This document shows positions 16,203 to 24,704 of a DNA stretch of 64,000 bases, piece after piece. The position numbers and the translations under genes were made by a program. This DNA is from Nocardia colli (lineage in GTDB: Bacteria > Actinomycetota > Actinomycetes > Mycobacteriales > Mycobacteriaceae): assembly GCF_008704205.1 (NCBI RefSeq), contig NZ_VXLC01000010.1, forward strand, positions 186,001-250,000, in the 5' to 3' direction. Every line of letters begins with the position of its first letter. The first letter of the stretch is position 1. The notes under the pieces are model-generated. The model made no database searches and had not been told where the DNA came from. It saw only the letters and a list, made by a program, of their open reading frames with translations.

Positions 16203-17123
16203 ATGAACGGCGTGGCAACAGAGTGGACCGAGCGGCTGGATGCGGCCGCCGCCGCGGACGTCCGGCAACTGCTCGAACGCGCGGTCGCCGCCGACGGCGT
16301 GGCCCCGGTTTCCGAACAGGCCATCCTGTCGCTGAGCGCGGGCGATGACCCCGCGGTGCGGCATCTGATCGCCGTGCGCGACGACGCGATCGCGGGTTAC
16401 GCGAATCTCGTTCCGGCCCATGGCGAACACCCGGCGATGGCCGAGGTCGCGGTCGATCCGCCGGCCCGCGGGCACGGCATCGGCGCCGGTTTGGTCGCCG
16501 CGGCACTTGCCGAGGGCGGACCGGGCACCCGGGTCTGGGCACACGGAAATCTGCCCGCCGCCGAGGCGGTCGCGGCCCGGCTCGAATTGCGCACCGCGCG
16601 CGAGCTCTGGCAGATGCGCCGACCCCTGGCAACGCCCGAGCTACCCGAAATCACGGCTCGCGGCCGGGTGACCATCCGCACCTACGCGGGGCCCGCCGAC
16701 GACGCCGAAATCCTGCGCGTGAACAACGCCGCGTTCGCCTGGCATCCGGAGCAGGGCGGCTGGACCGAACGCGATATCGAGGTACGCCGCGCCGAGTCCT
16801 GGTTCGACCCGAAGGGCCTGTTCCTCGCGACGGACACCGCCGATCCCGGCCGCGTCCTCGGATTCCATTGGACCAAGGTGCATTACGACGAGAACCCGGC
16901 GGTCGGCGAGGTCTATGTGGTCGGCATCGATCCGGCCGCGCAGGGCCGCGGGCTTGGCCGGCTGCTGACCCTGGTCGGCCTGCATCATCTGCGCGAACGC
17001 GGCCTCGCCGAGGTGTTGCTCTACACCGAGGCCGACAACACCGCCGCGGTGCATACCTACACCCGGCTCGGGTTCACTCCGGCGCACATCGATGTCGCCT
17101 ATTCGGCGGCCTCAGCTGAATAG
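16203..17123 (+). CDS. mshD: mycothiol synthase
   Basis: A 306-residue protein of two GNAT domains. It transfers acetyl from acetyl-CoA to Cys-GlcN-Ins, the last step in mycothiol synthesis. The N-terminal domain (to about 140) has the acetyl-CoA loop ARGHGIGAGL. The C-terminal, catalytic one has AAQGRGLGRLL and ends with the YTRLGF motif. It corresponds to Rv0819 in position and length. ATG follows GGAG by 5 nt. Mycothiol in a genome supports an actinomycete source. Confidence 0.93.
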   Translation: MNGVATEWTERLDAAAAADVRQLLERAVAADGVAPVSEQAILSLSAGDDPAVRHLIAVRDDAIAGYANLVPAHGEHPAMAEVAVDPPARGHGIGAGLVAAALAEGGPGTRVWAHGNLPAAEAVAARLELRTARELWQMRRPLATPELPEITARGRVTIRTYAGPADDAEILRVNNAAFAWHPEQGGWTERDIEVRRAESWFDPKGLFLATDTADPGRVLGFHWTKVHYDENPAVGEVYVVGIDPAAQGRGLGRLLTLVGLHHLRERGLAEVLLYTEADNTAAVHTYTRLGFTPAHIDVAYSAASAE

Positions 17124-17197
17124 CAGGGGCCCCGTCGGGGGCGTCTGAGTAAAACTGCGGCAAATGTCACACATAACGGGCTCAATCGCGCTTGCCT

Positions 17198-17219
17198 GTT
17201 CACTCGCCGTTCACTCAGG
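17198..17219 (+). promoter_or_regulatory. PHO box upstream of pstS
   Basis: Two 11-nt direct repeats, GTTCACTCGCC and GTTCACTCAGG, stand back to back 147 bp before pstS. This is the arrangement bound by PhoP in Streptomyces and RegX3 in mycobacteria under phosphate limitation. No PhoP/RegX3 gene lies in the window. Confidence 0.75.
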
Positions 17220-17366
17220 TCGGTCCAACTGTCAACCACGTGACTTTACGTTGATTGGTGGGCAGCCCACGGCTGCCTGGTGCGCGAGTTCCCCGCGAAC
17301 AGCACCACATCACCCGTCCGGGCCAGGTGAGGGACCGGACGAGTAGGACGCCTTTCCGGAGGAATA

Positions 17367-18482
17367 GTGAATCTCAAGCGCAGCAGCGCCCTCGTTGGTG
17401 TGCTGGCCGTTGGTGCCATGACGCTCGCCGCCTGTGGCAGCGACGACAACACCAGCACCAGCAACGGCGGCACCACTGCCAAGTCGGACATCGCCTGCGG
17501 TGGCAAGAAGGCGCTCAAGGCGAGCGGCTCCTCGGCGCAGAAGAACGCCATGGACCGCTTCGTCGCGGCCTACGAGGCCAACTGCGACGGCAACACCCTG
17601 AACTACACGTCGAGCGGCTCCGGCGCGGGCGTCAACGAGTTCCTCGGAGCCCAGACCGATTTCGGCGGCTCCGACTCGCCGCTCAACGCGAAGAAGGACG
17701 AGACCACCAAGGCGCAGGACCGCTGCGGCGCGCCCGCCTGGAACCTGCCGACCGTCTTCGGCCCGATCGCCATCACCTACAACATCGACGGCGTCACCGA
17801 CCTCGTGCTGGACGGCCCGACCGCCGCCAAGGTGTTCAACGGCACCGTCACCACCTGGGACGCCCCGGAGATCAAGGCGCTCAACCCGAGCGCCAAGCTG
17901 CCCTCGGACAAGATCTCGGTGATCTTCCGCAGCGACGAGTCGGGCACCACCGACAACTTCCAGCTCTACCTGGACGCGGCCGCCGACGGCGCGTGGGGCA
18001 AGGGCGCGGGCAAGGCGTTCGCCGGCGGTGTCGGTGAGGGTGCGAAGGGCAACGAGGGCACCTCGGCCGCCATCAAGAGCACCAAGAACTCGATCACCTA
18101 CAACGAGTGGGCGTTCGCGAAGTCGCAGAACCTGTCCATCGCGCAGATCATCACCTCGGCGAGCAAGGACCCGGTCAAGCTGACCGCGGCCTCGGCGGGC
18201 AAGTCCATCGACGGCGTGAAGGTCAAGGGCGAGGGCAACGACCTGGTGCTCGACACCAGCTCGTTCTACAAGCCGACCGAGGCCGGCGCCTACCCGATCA
18301 TGCTCGCCACCTATGAGATCGTCTGCTCGAAGTACAAGGACGCGGACACCGCCAAGGCGGTCAAGGCGTTCCTGACCTCGGCGACCACCAACGGCCAGAA
18401 GGGTCTCGACGAGGCCGGGTACGTCCCGATCCCGGACAAGTTCAAGACCCGCCTGACCACCGCGATCAACGCCATCTCCTGA
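17367..18482 (+). CDS. pstS: phosphate-binding lipoprotein
   Basis: A 371-residue periplasmic phosphate receptor for the Pst ABC importer. It has a lipoprotein signal with lipobox LAAC (Cys23) and the PstS folds GSGAGVNEFLGAQTDFGGSD and RSDESGTTDNF, whose Ser, Asp and Arg residues bind phosphate. The start is GTG at 17367 after GGAGGA. Lys-rich, C-ending codons suggest strong expression. First of pstS-pstC-pstA-pstB. Confidence 0.94.
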   Translation: MNLKRSSALVGVLAVGAMTLAACGSDDNTSTSNGGTTAKSDIACGGKKALKASGSSAQKNAMDRFVAAYEANCDGNTLNYTSSGSGAGVNEFLGAQTDFGGSDSPLNAKKDETTKAQDRCGAPAWNLPTVFGPIAITYNIDGVTDLVLDGPTAAKVFNGTVTTWDAPEIKALNPSAKLPSDKISVIFRSDESGTTDNFQLYLDAAADGAWGKGAGKAFAGGVGEGAKGNEGTSAAIKSTKNSITYNEWAFAKSQNLSIAQIITSASKDPVKLTAASAGKSIDGVKVKGEGNDLVLDTSSFYKPTEAGAYPIMLATYEIVCSKYKDADTAKAVKAFLTSATTNGQKGLDEAGYVPIPDKFKTRLTTAINAIS

Positions 18483-18498
18483 TCGCACTGTTGTAGCC

Positions 18499-19548
18499 AT
18501 GACCGTGCACCCTGAGGTGACCGCCGCGGGCTCGTCGGATTCGACGGGCCCGCGGGCGGCCGGAGACATTCCCCCTATGTCGAGTGAACCTGGCACCGAG
18601 CCGGCCAAAAAGGCTCGTCCCGCCCACAGCAACCGGGCCGAGATCGTCTTCCGGTCTCTGGCCACCGCTTCGGGCGCGACCATCGTCGCCGCTATCGCGC
18701 TGATCGCGTTGTTCCTGTTGATCCGCGCGGTGCCCTCGGTCATGGCGAACGAGGCCAACTTCATCACCAGCACCGAGTTCAACACCACCAACGCGGACCA
18801 CCTACGCTTCGGCATCCGAGACCTGTTCATGGTCACTGTGCTGAGCGCGGTGTTCGCGTTGGTGATCGCGGTGCCGATCGGTGTCGGCATTGCCCTGTTC
18901 CTGACGCACTACTCGCCGAAGCCGCTGGCCCGGCCGTTCGCGATGCTGGTAGACCTGCTCGCCGCGGTGCCGTCGATCGTATTCGGCCTGTGGGGCGTGC
19001 TGGTGCTGGCGCCGCAGCTAGAGCCGGCCGAACGGTTCTTGAACAAGAACCTGAGCTGGTTCTTCCTGTTCGCCGACGGCAACGTGTCGATCTCCGGTGG
19101 CGGCACCATCTTCACCGCGGGCGTCGTGCTCGCTGTGATGATCCTGCCGATTATCACGTCGGTGTCGCGTGAGGTCTTCAACCTCACCCCCGCCGCGCAC
19201 ATAGAGGCGGCGCACGCGCTGGGCGCGACGAAGTGGGAGATGGTCCGGATGACCGTGCTGCCCTATGGCCGCAGCGGTGTGATCGCCGGTTCGATGCTCG
19301 GCCTCGGTCGTGCGCTCGGTGAGACCATCGCCGTGCTCGTCGTGCTGCACACCGCGGCGAAGGCGGGTGGCTGGTCGTTGTTCGACGGCGGCTACACCTT
19401 CGCCTCTCGAATCGCCGCCTCGGCTTCGGAATTCAGCTCGCCGCTGCCGACCGGCGCCTACATCGCGGCAGGCTTTGTCTTGTTCGCACTGACCTTCGTC
19501 GTCAACGCGCTGGCGCGACTCGCCGCGGGCGGAAGGGTGAACGGGTGA
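18499..19548 (+). CDS. pstC: phosphate ABC transporter permease PstC
   Basis: About six membrane helices and the inner-membrane-component loop with EAAHALGATKWEM, the EAA motif that meets the ATPase. The frame opens at ATG 18499, 16 bp after pstS; the first 55 residues are hydrophilic, and ATG 18577 (protein beginning MSSEPGTEP) is an alternative. The stop overlaps the pstA start (TGATG). Confidence 0.93.
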   Translation: MTVHPEVTAAGSSDSTGPRAAGDIPPMSSEPGTEPAKKARPAHSNRAEIVFRSLATASGATIVAAIALIALFLLIRAVPSVMANEANFITSTEFNTTNADHLRFGIRDLFMVTVLSAVFALVIAVPIGVGIALFLTHYSPKPLARPFAMLVDLLAAVPSIVFGLWGVLVLAPQLEPAERFLNKNLSWFFLFADGNVSISGGGTIFTAGVVLAVMILPIITSVSREVFNLTPAAHIEAAHALGATKWEMVRMTVLPYGRSGVIAGSMLGLGRALGETIAVLVVLHTAAKAGGWSLFDGGYTFASRIAASASEFSSPLPTGAYIAAGFVLFALTFVVNALARLAAGGRVNG

Positions 19549-20450
19549 TGACCACGACCACGCTCGACAAGCCGATCAAGGCGCCGACCTTCCGTGACGT
19601 CAGCACCGGCCGCAAGATCCGCAACAACATCGCGACCGGCCTGGTCTGGCTGTGTTTCGCGATCGCGCTGATCCCGCTGGCCTGGGTGCTCATCATGGTG
19701 GTGAGCAAGGGGTTCGAATCGGTTGTCTCCCTTGACTGGTGGCAGAAGTCGCAGAAGGGTATCCTGCCCGACCAGTCCGGTGGCGGCGTGTATCACGCCA
19801 TCTACGGCACCATCGTGCAGTCTGCGGTCGCCGCGGTGATCGCGGTGCCACTCGGCATCATGGCCGCTGTCTACCTGGTGGAATACGGTCGCGGAATGCT
19901 GGCCAAGACCACCACATTCATGGTCGACATCCTCGCGGGCGTGCCGTCCATTGTCGCGGCGCTGTTCATCTTCGCGCTGTGGATCGCCACCTTCGGCGCA
20001 CCGCAGAGCGCGTTCGCGGTGTCACTGGCGCTGGTGCTGCTGATGCTTCCGGTGGTGGTGCGCAGCACCGAGGAAATGCTGAAGCTGGTTCCGGACGAGC
20101 TGCGTGAGGCGTCCTATGCGCTCGGTATTCCGAAGTGGAAGACCATCGCGCGGATCGTGGTGCCGACCGCGCTGCCCGGCATGATCAGCGGCATTCTGCT
20201 CGCGCTCGCCCGTGTGATGGGCGAGACCGCGCCGGTGCTGGTGCTGGTCGGCTACAGCAAGTCGATCAACACCAACCTCTTCGACGGCAACATGGCCTCG
20301 CTCCCGCTGCTGATCTACCAGGAGCTGGCGAACCCGGAGCCGGAGGGCCGGGCCAGGGTGTGGGGTGCGGCGCTGACACTGATCCTGCTCATCGCGCTGC
20401 TGTACGCGGCGGCCGCGGTCGTCAACAAGCTGCTCACGCGGAATCGATAG
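19548..20450 (+). CDS. pstA: phosphate ABC transporter permease PstA
   Basis: A 300-residue permease, partner of PstC, with six helices and the EAA-like loop REASYALGIPKWKT. ATG 19548 overlaps the pstC TGA; a GTG one codon earlier is possible. Followed by pstB after 9 bp. Confidence 0.93.
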   Translation: MTTTTLDKPIKAPTFRDVSTGRKIRNNIATGLVWLCFAIALIPLAWVLIMVVSKGFESVVSLDWWQKSQKGILPDQSGGGVYHAIYGTIVQSAVAAVIAVPLGIMAAVYLVEYGRGMLAKTTTFMVDILAGVPSIVAALFIFALWIATFGAPQSAFAVSLALVLLMLPVVVRSTEEMLKLVPDELREASYALGIPKWKTIARIVVPTALPGMISGILLALARVMGETAPVLVLVGYSKSINTNLFDGNMASLPLLIYQELANPEPEGRARVWGAALTLILLIALLYAAAAVVNKLLTRNR

Positions 20451-20459
20451 GAAACTCAG

Positions 20460-21236
20460 ATGGCCAAGCGGATCGACGTCAAAGACCTGAACATCTTCTA
20501 CGCAAAGTTCCACGCGGTCGCCGACGTGGACCTGACCGTGCTGCCGCGCAGCGTCACCGCCTTCATCGGCCCGTCGGGCTGTGGCAAGTCCACCGTGCTG
20601 CGCTCGCTCAACCGCATGCACGAGGTGACGCCGAACGCCCGCGTCGAGGGCGCGGTGCTGCTCGACGGCGAGGACATCTACGGCTCGCAGGTCGACCCGG
20701 TGGGCGTGCGCCGCACCATCGGCATGGTGTTCCAGCGCCCGAACCCGTTCCCCACCATGTCGATTCGCGACAACGTGGTGGCCGGGCTGAAGCTGCAGGG
20801 CGTGCGCAACAAGAAGGAGCTCGACGAGGTCGCCGAGCGCTCGCTGCGCGGCGCGAACCTCTGGAACGAGGTCAAGGACCGTCTGGACAAGCCGGGTGGC
20901 GGCCTGTCCGGCGGTCAGCAGCAGCGACTGTGCATCGCCCGCGCGATCGCGGTGTCTCCGGACGTGCTGCTGATGGACGAGCCCTGTTCGGCCCTGGACC
21001 CGATCTCCACGCTGGCGATCGAGGACCTGATCACCGAGCTGAAGAAGGAATTCACCATCGTCATCGTCACCCACAACATGCAGCAGGCTGCCCGGGTGAG
21101 TGACCAGACCGGCTTCTTCAACCTGGAGGCCCAGGGCAAGCCCGGCCGCCTGGTCGAGATCGACGACACCGAGAAGATCTTCTCCAACCCCGGCCAGAAG
21201 GCGACCGAGGACTACATCTCCGGCCGCTTCGGCTAG
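20460..21236 (+). CDS. pstB: phosphate ABC transporter ATPase PstB
   Basis: A 258-residue ATPase with Walker A GPSGCGKST, the Q-loop MVFQRPNPFPT typical of PstB, signature LSGGQQQR and Walker B VLLMDEPCSALDP. It drives phosphate uptake through PstCA. ATG at 20460 is preceded by GGAAAC. Last gene of the operon, ended by a strong hairpin. Confidence 0.96.
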   Translation: MAKRIDVKDLNIFYAKFHAVADVDLTVLPRSVTAFIGPSGCGKSTVLRSLNRMHEVTPNARVEGAVLLDGEDIYGSQVDPVGVRRTIGMVFQRPNPFPTMSIRDNVVAGLKLQGVRNKKELDEVAERSLRGANLWNEVKDRLDKPGGGLSGGQQQRLCIARAIAVSPDVLLMDEPCSALDPISTLAIEDLITELKKEFTIVIVTHNMQQAARVSDQTGFFNLEAQGKPGRLVEIDDTEKIFSNPGQKATEDYISGRFG

Positions 21237-21262
21237 TCCGAGATCGGTTGGTATATACGAAC

Positions 21263-21289
21263 AATGGCCCGCGCAGTGCGCGGGCCATT
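21263..21289. terminator. terminator between pstB and secreted-protein gene
   Basis: Near-perfect palindrome AATGGCCCGCGC-AGT-GCGCGGGCCATT between two convergent genes; it can serve both strands. Confidence 0.75.
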
Positions 21290-21302
21290 CGCATTTCCCG
21301 GA

Positions 21303-21728
21303 TCAGCGGTTGCGGTCGATGGTGGAATAAGCCCACGGGGAGCAGCCGCTGTCGGTGCACACCTGGAGGCCGGCCTGGAAGGTCCGCAGGCCGCCACCGT
21401 CGACCTCTTGCACGTCGTTCAGCGAATGCCCGGAATGGGTCGCGACGAAGGTCGCGCCGGTGGCCTTTACCCGGAACTTGATTTCGATGTTGTAGCGGCA
21501 GTTGACACCGCTGTTGTCATTGCGGCCGATGTTGATGAAATGCACGTTGCCGTACGCGTCCCGGTCGACGCCGCCGACCGGGAAGACGTCGATGGTGTAG
21601 GTGCACGAGCCTTGCGATTGGCCGACCTGCGGGCTGGCGCTTGCAAGGCCGGTACCGCCGACCGTCATGGCGAAAGCCGCGGCCGCGATGGTGGCGCCAG
21701 TGAGCAGGCTCTGCTTGATGCGTGACAT
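21303..21728 (-). CDS. small secreted protein of unknown function
   Basis: 141 residues with a clear Sec signal peptide (Lys/Arg start, hydrophobic core, ASA-SP cleavage near residue 32). The mature part of about 109 residues has four cysteines (in GSCTY, GVNCRY, QVCTD and SGCSPW), enough for two disulfides, and reads as a beta-rich domain. I do not recognise the family. GAGGGG lies before the ATG. It is convergent with pstB, so not part of the pst operon. Confidence 0.75.
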   Translation of the reverse strand: MSRIKQSLLTGATIAAAAFAMTVGGTGLASASPQVGQSQGSCTYTIDVFPVGGVDRDAYGNVHFINIGRNDNSGVNCRYNIEIKFRVKATGATFVATHSGHSLNDVQEVDGGGLRTFQAGLQVCTDSGCSPWAYSTIDRNR

Positions 21729-21904
21729 GGTTCCCCTCCATTTTGTGAATTGCTTGCGCGAGGCTGAATCCTGTTGTCTCCCTTGCCTCGATGTAAATTA
21801 TGTCGGGCCGGGCTTAAGGTTCGCTTGTGGTGATCTTGCGGTCGGTGAGCGCGAAATATTAAGGCGCGGTTCCGCATTGCAGTATCGCGCCTATTTCGGG
21901 CCGA

Positions 21905-23491
21905 TTACTGTTCGGCCGCTTCGGTTTCGGTCGTTTCGATCACGTAATTGTTCGGGCGGTGTTCGCGATCGGATTCGTTGCCGCGGGTCGGTGACGGGAG
22001 GCCGAAGAGGCTGCTGCTCGCCGGTGTGGTCGCGGCGGGGTTGGCGGTATAGGTGGCCGGGTTGTTCGCGGCCGGGGCCTGTTCGGCTGATTGAGTGTGC
22101 GTGTTGGCCGGCGATTGCGGTTGTCCGGCAGGCGTGTTCGACGGAGGTTGTTGTCCGGCGGGGGCGTTGGCCGGCGGTTGTTGTCCGGCGGGGGCGTTGG
22201 CCGGGGGCTGTTGTCCGGCGGGGGCGTTGGCCGGGGGCTGTTGTCCGGCGGGCTGTCCGGTGGGCGCGTCGGACGGCGGGGTTTGGGGCTTGTCGGTGGT
22301 GCCCGCCGGGTTGTCGGGGGTGGCGCCGGGGTTGTTCGTCGCCGGTGTGGCGGGTGTGTTGTCGACCGCGTGATCCACGCTGGTGATGATCTTGTCCGCG
22401 GCGGTGGCAAACTTTTCGGCCGCGCCGCCCGCGGAGTCGACGAGGTTCTTGCCTGCCTCGCCGCCTGCCTTGATGATGTCGTCCCAATCGTCGTCGAGTT
22501 TGCCGATGGACTCGATCAGGGTGGGCACATTGCCGGTGATCGTGCCGACCGCGGTGACCATGCTGATGACGTTCGCCGGAGTCCAGGAATTCGGGTCGTT
22601 GGCCGAACCGGACCCAACCTTGGTGGTGTCCGCCGGATCCGTGGTCTTGGGCTGTTCGGTGGTCTTGGGTTCCTCGGTGGTTTTTGGTTGCTCGGTCGTT
22701 TTGGGCTGCTCGGTGGTTTTTGGTTGTTCGGTGGTTTTTGGTTGTTCGGTGGTTTTTGGTTGTTCGGTCGTCTTGGGTTGCTCGGTCGTTTTCGGAACTT
22801 CGGACTTGTCGTCCACGACGCTCTTCGGACTGCCCGCCACGGGCACCTGCTGGTCCTGCGCCTTTTCCTGAGTCGCCGCGGGAACCGTGCTCGCGGGCTG
22901 GTCGGCGCTGATCTCCTGCGCGGTCAGCGTCGATTTCGGCGAGCCGGTGACCGTGTCGATCGGATCGCCCTCGCCGAGCGCCGAGCTCTGCGTCTGCACC
23001 GCGGTATTCGCCTGCTCGATGGCAGTGACGATGCCCGCCTGGGTGCCGACCATCTCGTTGAGCGCGGTGGTGATCGCCGTCTGATGGGTGTGCAGGTCTT
23101 CCTCGTCAGAGCTGTCACCCGACGCGGTGACCTGCCAATCGTCGGACACTTTGAATCCGGCGGTGGTCGCCTCGGTGACCTTGTCCAGCAACGACTGCCG
23201 ATATCCGGTGAGCGTCGTGCCGCCGTTGATCAGCGCATTGGCGAGTTCGGTCGTCTCCAGTGCCATTTTGTTGGCAGTGTCGCGATCTCCGGCTATCCGG
23301 TCGTATGCCGCGTAATAGGCATCGCCGCTCCAATGTGAGCCCGCGTCCCGGATCTGCGTGACCGTCTGATCGATCAGCGTCCCGAAATCGGTATTGCGCG
23401 TCTTGATTTCCTCGCCGGCCTCGTTGAGTTTCCAAGGCTGCCATTGGTTTTGGACCTGGCTGAGGGTCGGATTCTGGTCGCCGCTCTTCAT
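21905..23491 (-). CDS. WXG-like protein with long repeat tail (putative type VII secretion substrate)
   Basis: 528 residues from ATG 23491, which overlaps the stop of the EspC-like gene (ATGA). The N-terminal 190 residues are helical and contain a W-S-G turn (HWSGDAYYAAYDRI), like WXG100/LXG type VII substrates. Then come about nine copies of a KTTEQP-like hexad (near 22630-22800), a second helical segment, and about four copies of a ten-residue APAGQQPPAN unit (near 22140-22265). The hexad DNA uses AAA lysine codons and identical 18-mers, unlike its surroundings. No signal peptide. No ESX machinery is in the window. Function is not known. Confidence 0.7.
   Translation of the reverse strand: MKSGDQNPTLSQVQNQWQPWKLNEAGEEIKTRNTDFGTLIDQTVTQIRDAGSHWSGDAYYAAYDRIAGDRDTANKMALETTELANALINGGTTLTGYRQSLLDKVTEATTAGFKVSDDWQVTASGDSSDEEDLHTHQTAITTALNEMVGTQAGIVTAIEQANTAVQTQSSALGEGDPIDTVTGSPKSTLTAQEISADQPASTVPAATQEKAQDQQVPVAGSPKSVVDDKSEVPKTTEQPKTTEQPKTTEQPKTTEQPKTTEQPKTTEQPKTTEEPKTTEQPKTTDPADTTKVGSGSANDPNSWTPANVISMVTAVGTITGNVPTLIESIGKLDDDWDDIIKAGGEAGKNLVDSAGGAAEKFATAADKIITSVDHAVDNTPATPATNNPGATPDNPAGTTDKPQTPPSDAPTGQPAGQQPPANAPAGQQPPANAPAGQQPPANAPAGQQPPSNTPAGQPQSPANTHTQSAEQAPAANNPATYTANPAATTPASSSLFGLPSPTRGNESDREHRPNNYVIETTETEAAEQ
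22138..22265 (-). repeat. 30-bp tandem repeats coding Pro/Gln-rich decapeptide
   Basis: Roughly four in-frame 30-bp units (APAGQQPPAN) near the C-terminus of the WXG-like protein. At least three units are almost identical at DNA level, which points to recent duplication. Confidence 0.8.
22630..22800 (-). repeat. 18-bp tandem repeats coding KTTEQP
   Basis: About nine in-frame 18-bp units. Three neighbouring units are identical, the others differ by a few bases, and one encodes KTTEEP. Local GC is far lower than the gene average because of AAA/TTT-rich codons. Confidence 0.85.
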
Positions 23492-23781
23492 TGCCCGCCG
23501 CCCAGCTTCTTCAGGCTCGCCTGGAAGTCGGTGTCGGTCACCTCGTAGTTGGTGGCGCCGCCCTTGGCGATGTTGGATATCGCCTTGCCGCGCTGTGCCA
23601 TTCGCAGCCAGCCGGCCTCGATGGTCGCGCCGGCCGTGGTGCAGGCGTCGGTCACGGTGGAGCCGGGTAGCGCGGCACCGAGCGCGCTGATGGTCGTGTT
23701 CACCTTCAGCGCGGCGATCTCGCCACTGATCTTGTCCATCGACGCGGCCAATGCGCGCAGCTCGGTTGGATCGACCTTCAT
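23488..23781 (-). CDS. EspC-like type VII secretion protein
   Basis: 97 residues from ATG 23781 (protein beginning MKVDPTELRALAASMDK). It is the size and helix-turn-helix pattern of the EspC/WXG100-like family exported by ESX systems: two amphipathic helices around a central GAALPGSTVTDA turn. The longer frame to 23838 is not conserved-looking. Coupled by ATGA to the large WXG-like partner, suggesting a secreted pair. GAGGGGG precedes the ATG. Confidence 0.72.
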   Translation of the reverse strand: MKVDPTELRALAASMDKISGEIAALKVNTTISALGAALPGSTVTDACTTAGATIEAGWLRMAQRGKAISNIAKGGATNYEVTDTDFQASLKKLGGGQ

Positions 23782-23900
23782 GTCCGCCCCCTCTGTGCCG
23801 CAACTCCCATAACGGCATCCGCGTAGCGAGTCATCCACCGCTCAGCTACGTGGCCAATCTTTCATTCCCCGCCCATGAGACGTCAAGTCCCGCAAGGTAA

Positions 23901-23935
23901 AACTGCCTGCCATCTTGTTCGGATGGCAGGCAGTT
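23901..23935. terminator. phoU terminator
   Basis: Perfect 14-bp stem AACTGCCTGCCATC/GATGGCAGGCAGTT with a 7-nt loop. On the minus strand it is followed by T-rich sequence, just beyond the phoU stop. Confidence 0.8.
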
Positions 23936-23940
23936 CCCGA

Positions 23941-24603
23941 TCAGGACTCGGCGTCCGGGTCCGGCGGCAATACGCCGGTAACCAAGAAGATGACCCGGCG
24001 GCCGATCTCGACGGCATGGTCGGCGAAGCGCTCGTAGTAGCGGCCGAGCAGGGTGACGTCGACGGCCGCGGCGACGCCGTACTTCCAGTCGCGGTCCATC
24101 AGCAGCGTGAACAGGTGACGATGCAGATCATCCATCGCCTCGTCGTCCTCGTTGAGCTGCGCGGCGCGCTCCGGATCGCGGGTCTCGAGCACCTCTTTGG
24201 CGCCCGCGCCCATGTTGACCGCGATGCGGCCCATCTCGGCGAAGTAGCCGTTGACCGCCTCGGGCAGCGCGTGGTTGGGGTGGCGCCGCCGGGCCACCTT
24301 GGCCACGTGCAGCGCGAGCGCGCCCATCCGGTTGACGTCGGCCACGATCTGGATCGCGCTCACCACCTGCCGCAGGTCACCCGCGACCGGCGCCTGCAGC
24401 GCGAGCAGAGCGAACGCCCGTTCCTCGGCATCCTGGATCAGTTCGGCGATCCGGTCGGACTCGGTGATCACCTGCTCTGCCAGAGCGAGGTCGGCCTGGA
24501 GCAGCGACTGGGTGGCCCGGTCCATGGCCGAGCCCGCCAGCCCGGCCATCTCGCCCAACAGGTGGGCGAGATCGGCCATTTGCTCGTTGTAGATGACACG
24601 CAT
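23941..24603 (-). CDS. phoU: phosphate signalling protein PhoU
   Basis: About 220 residues of two three-helix PhoU repeats, each with an E/DxxxD metal-binding pattern (for example AGLAGSAMDRATQSL and ADVNRMGALALHVAKVARRR). PhoU links the Pst transporter to the SenX3/PhoR-type kinase and represses the phosphate regulon. Start at MRVIYNEQ (24603) by family. It corresponds to phoY2 (Rv0821c). It lies 2.7 kb from pstB, in the opposite direction. Confidence 0.92.
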   Translation of the reverse strand: MRVIYNEQMADLAHLLGEMAGLAGSAMDRATQSLLQADLALAEQVITESDRIAELIQDAEERAFALLALQAPVAGDLRQVVSAIQIVADVNRMGALALHVAKVARRRHPNHALPEAVNGYFAEMGRIAVNMGAGAKEVLETRDPERAAQLNEDDEAMDDLHRHLFTLLMDRDWKYGVAAAVDVTLLGRYYERFADHAVEIGRRVIFLVTGVLPPDPDAES

Positions 24604-24704
24604 AAAACCAGACATTAGTTCCCAGCGCTGACCAAGTCACGAACGGAGGGTGAATGACCGGTGCCGAACGGTAGCGACGGTGTTGCCGCAGGTCGGGTCC
24701 GTGC

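Noticed and set aside
17124..17366. GTCACA near 17167 as a second SigJ promoter.
   Set aside because: No CGTC element lies 16 nt downstream of it.
22630..22800. Regular short repeats that at first resemble a CRISPR array.
   Set aside because: Units are 18 bp, contiguous without spacers and code in frame for KTTEQP.
23492..23818. N-terminal extension of the WXG-like protein to 637 residues.
   Set aside because: The extension is antisense-like Arg/His-rich text overlapping the EspC-like gene; ATG 23491 has the coupled start.
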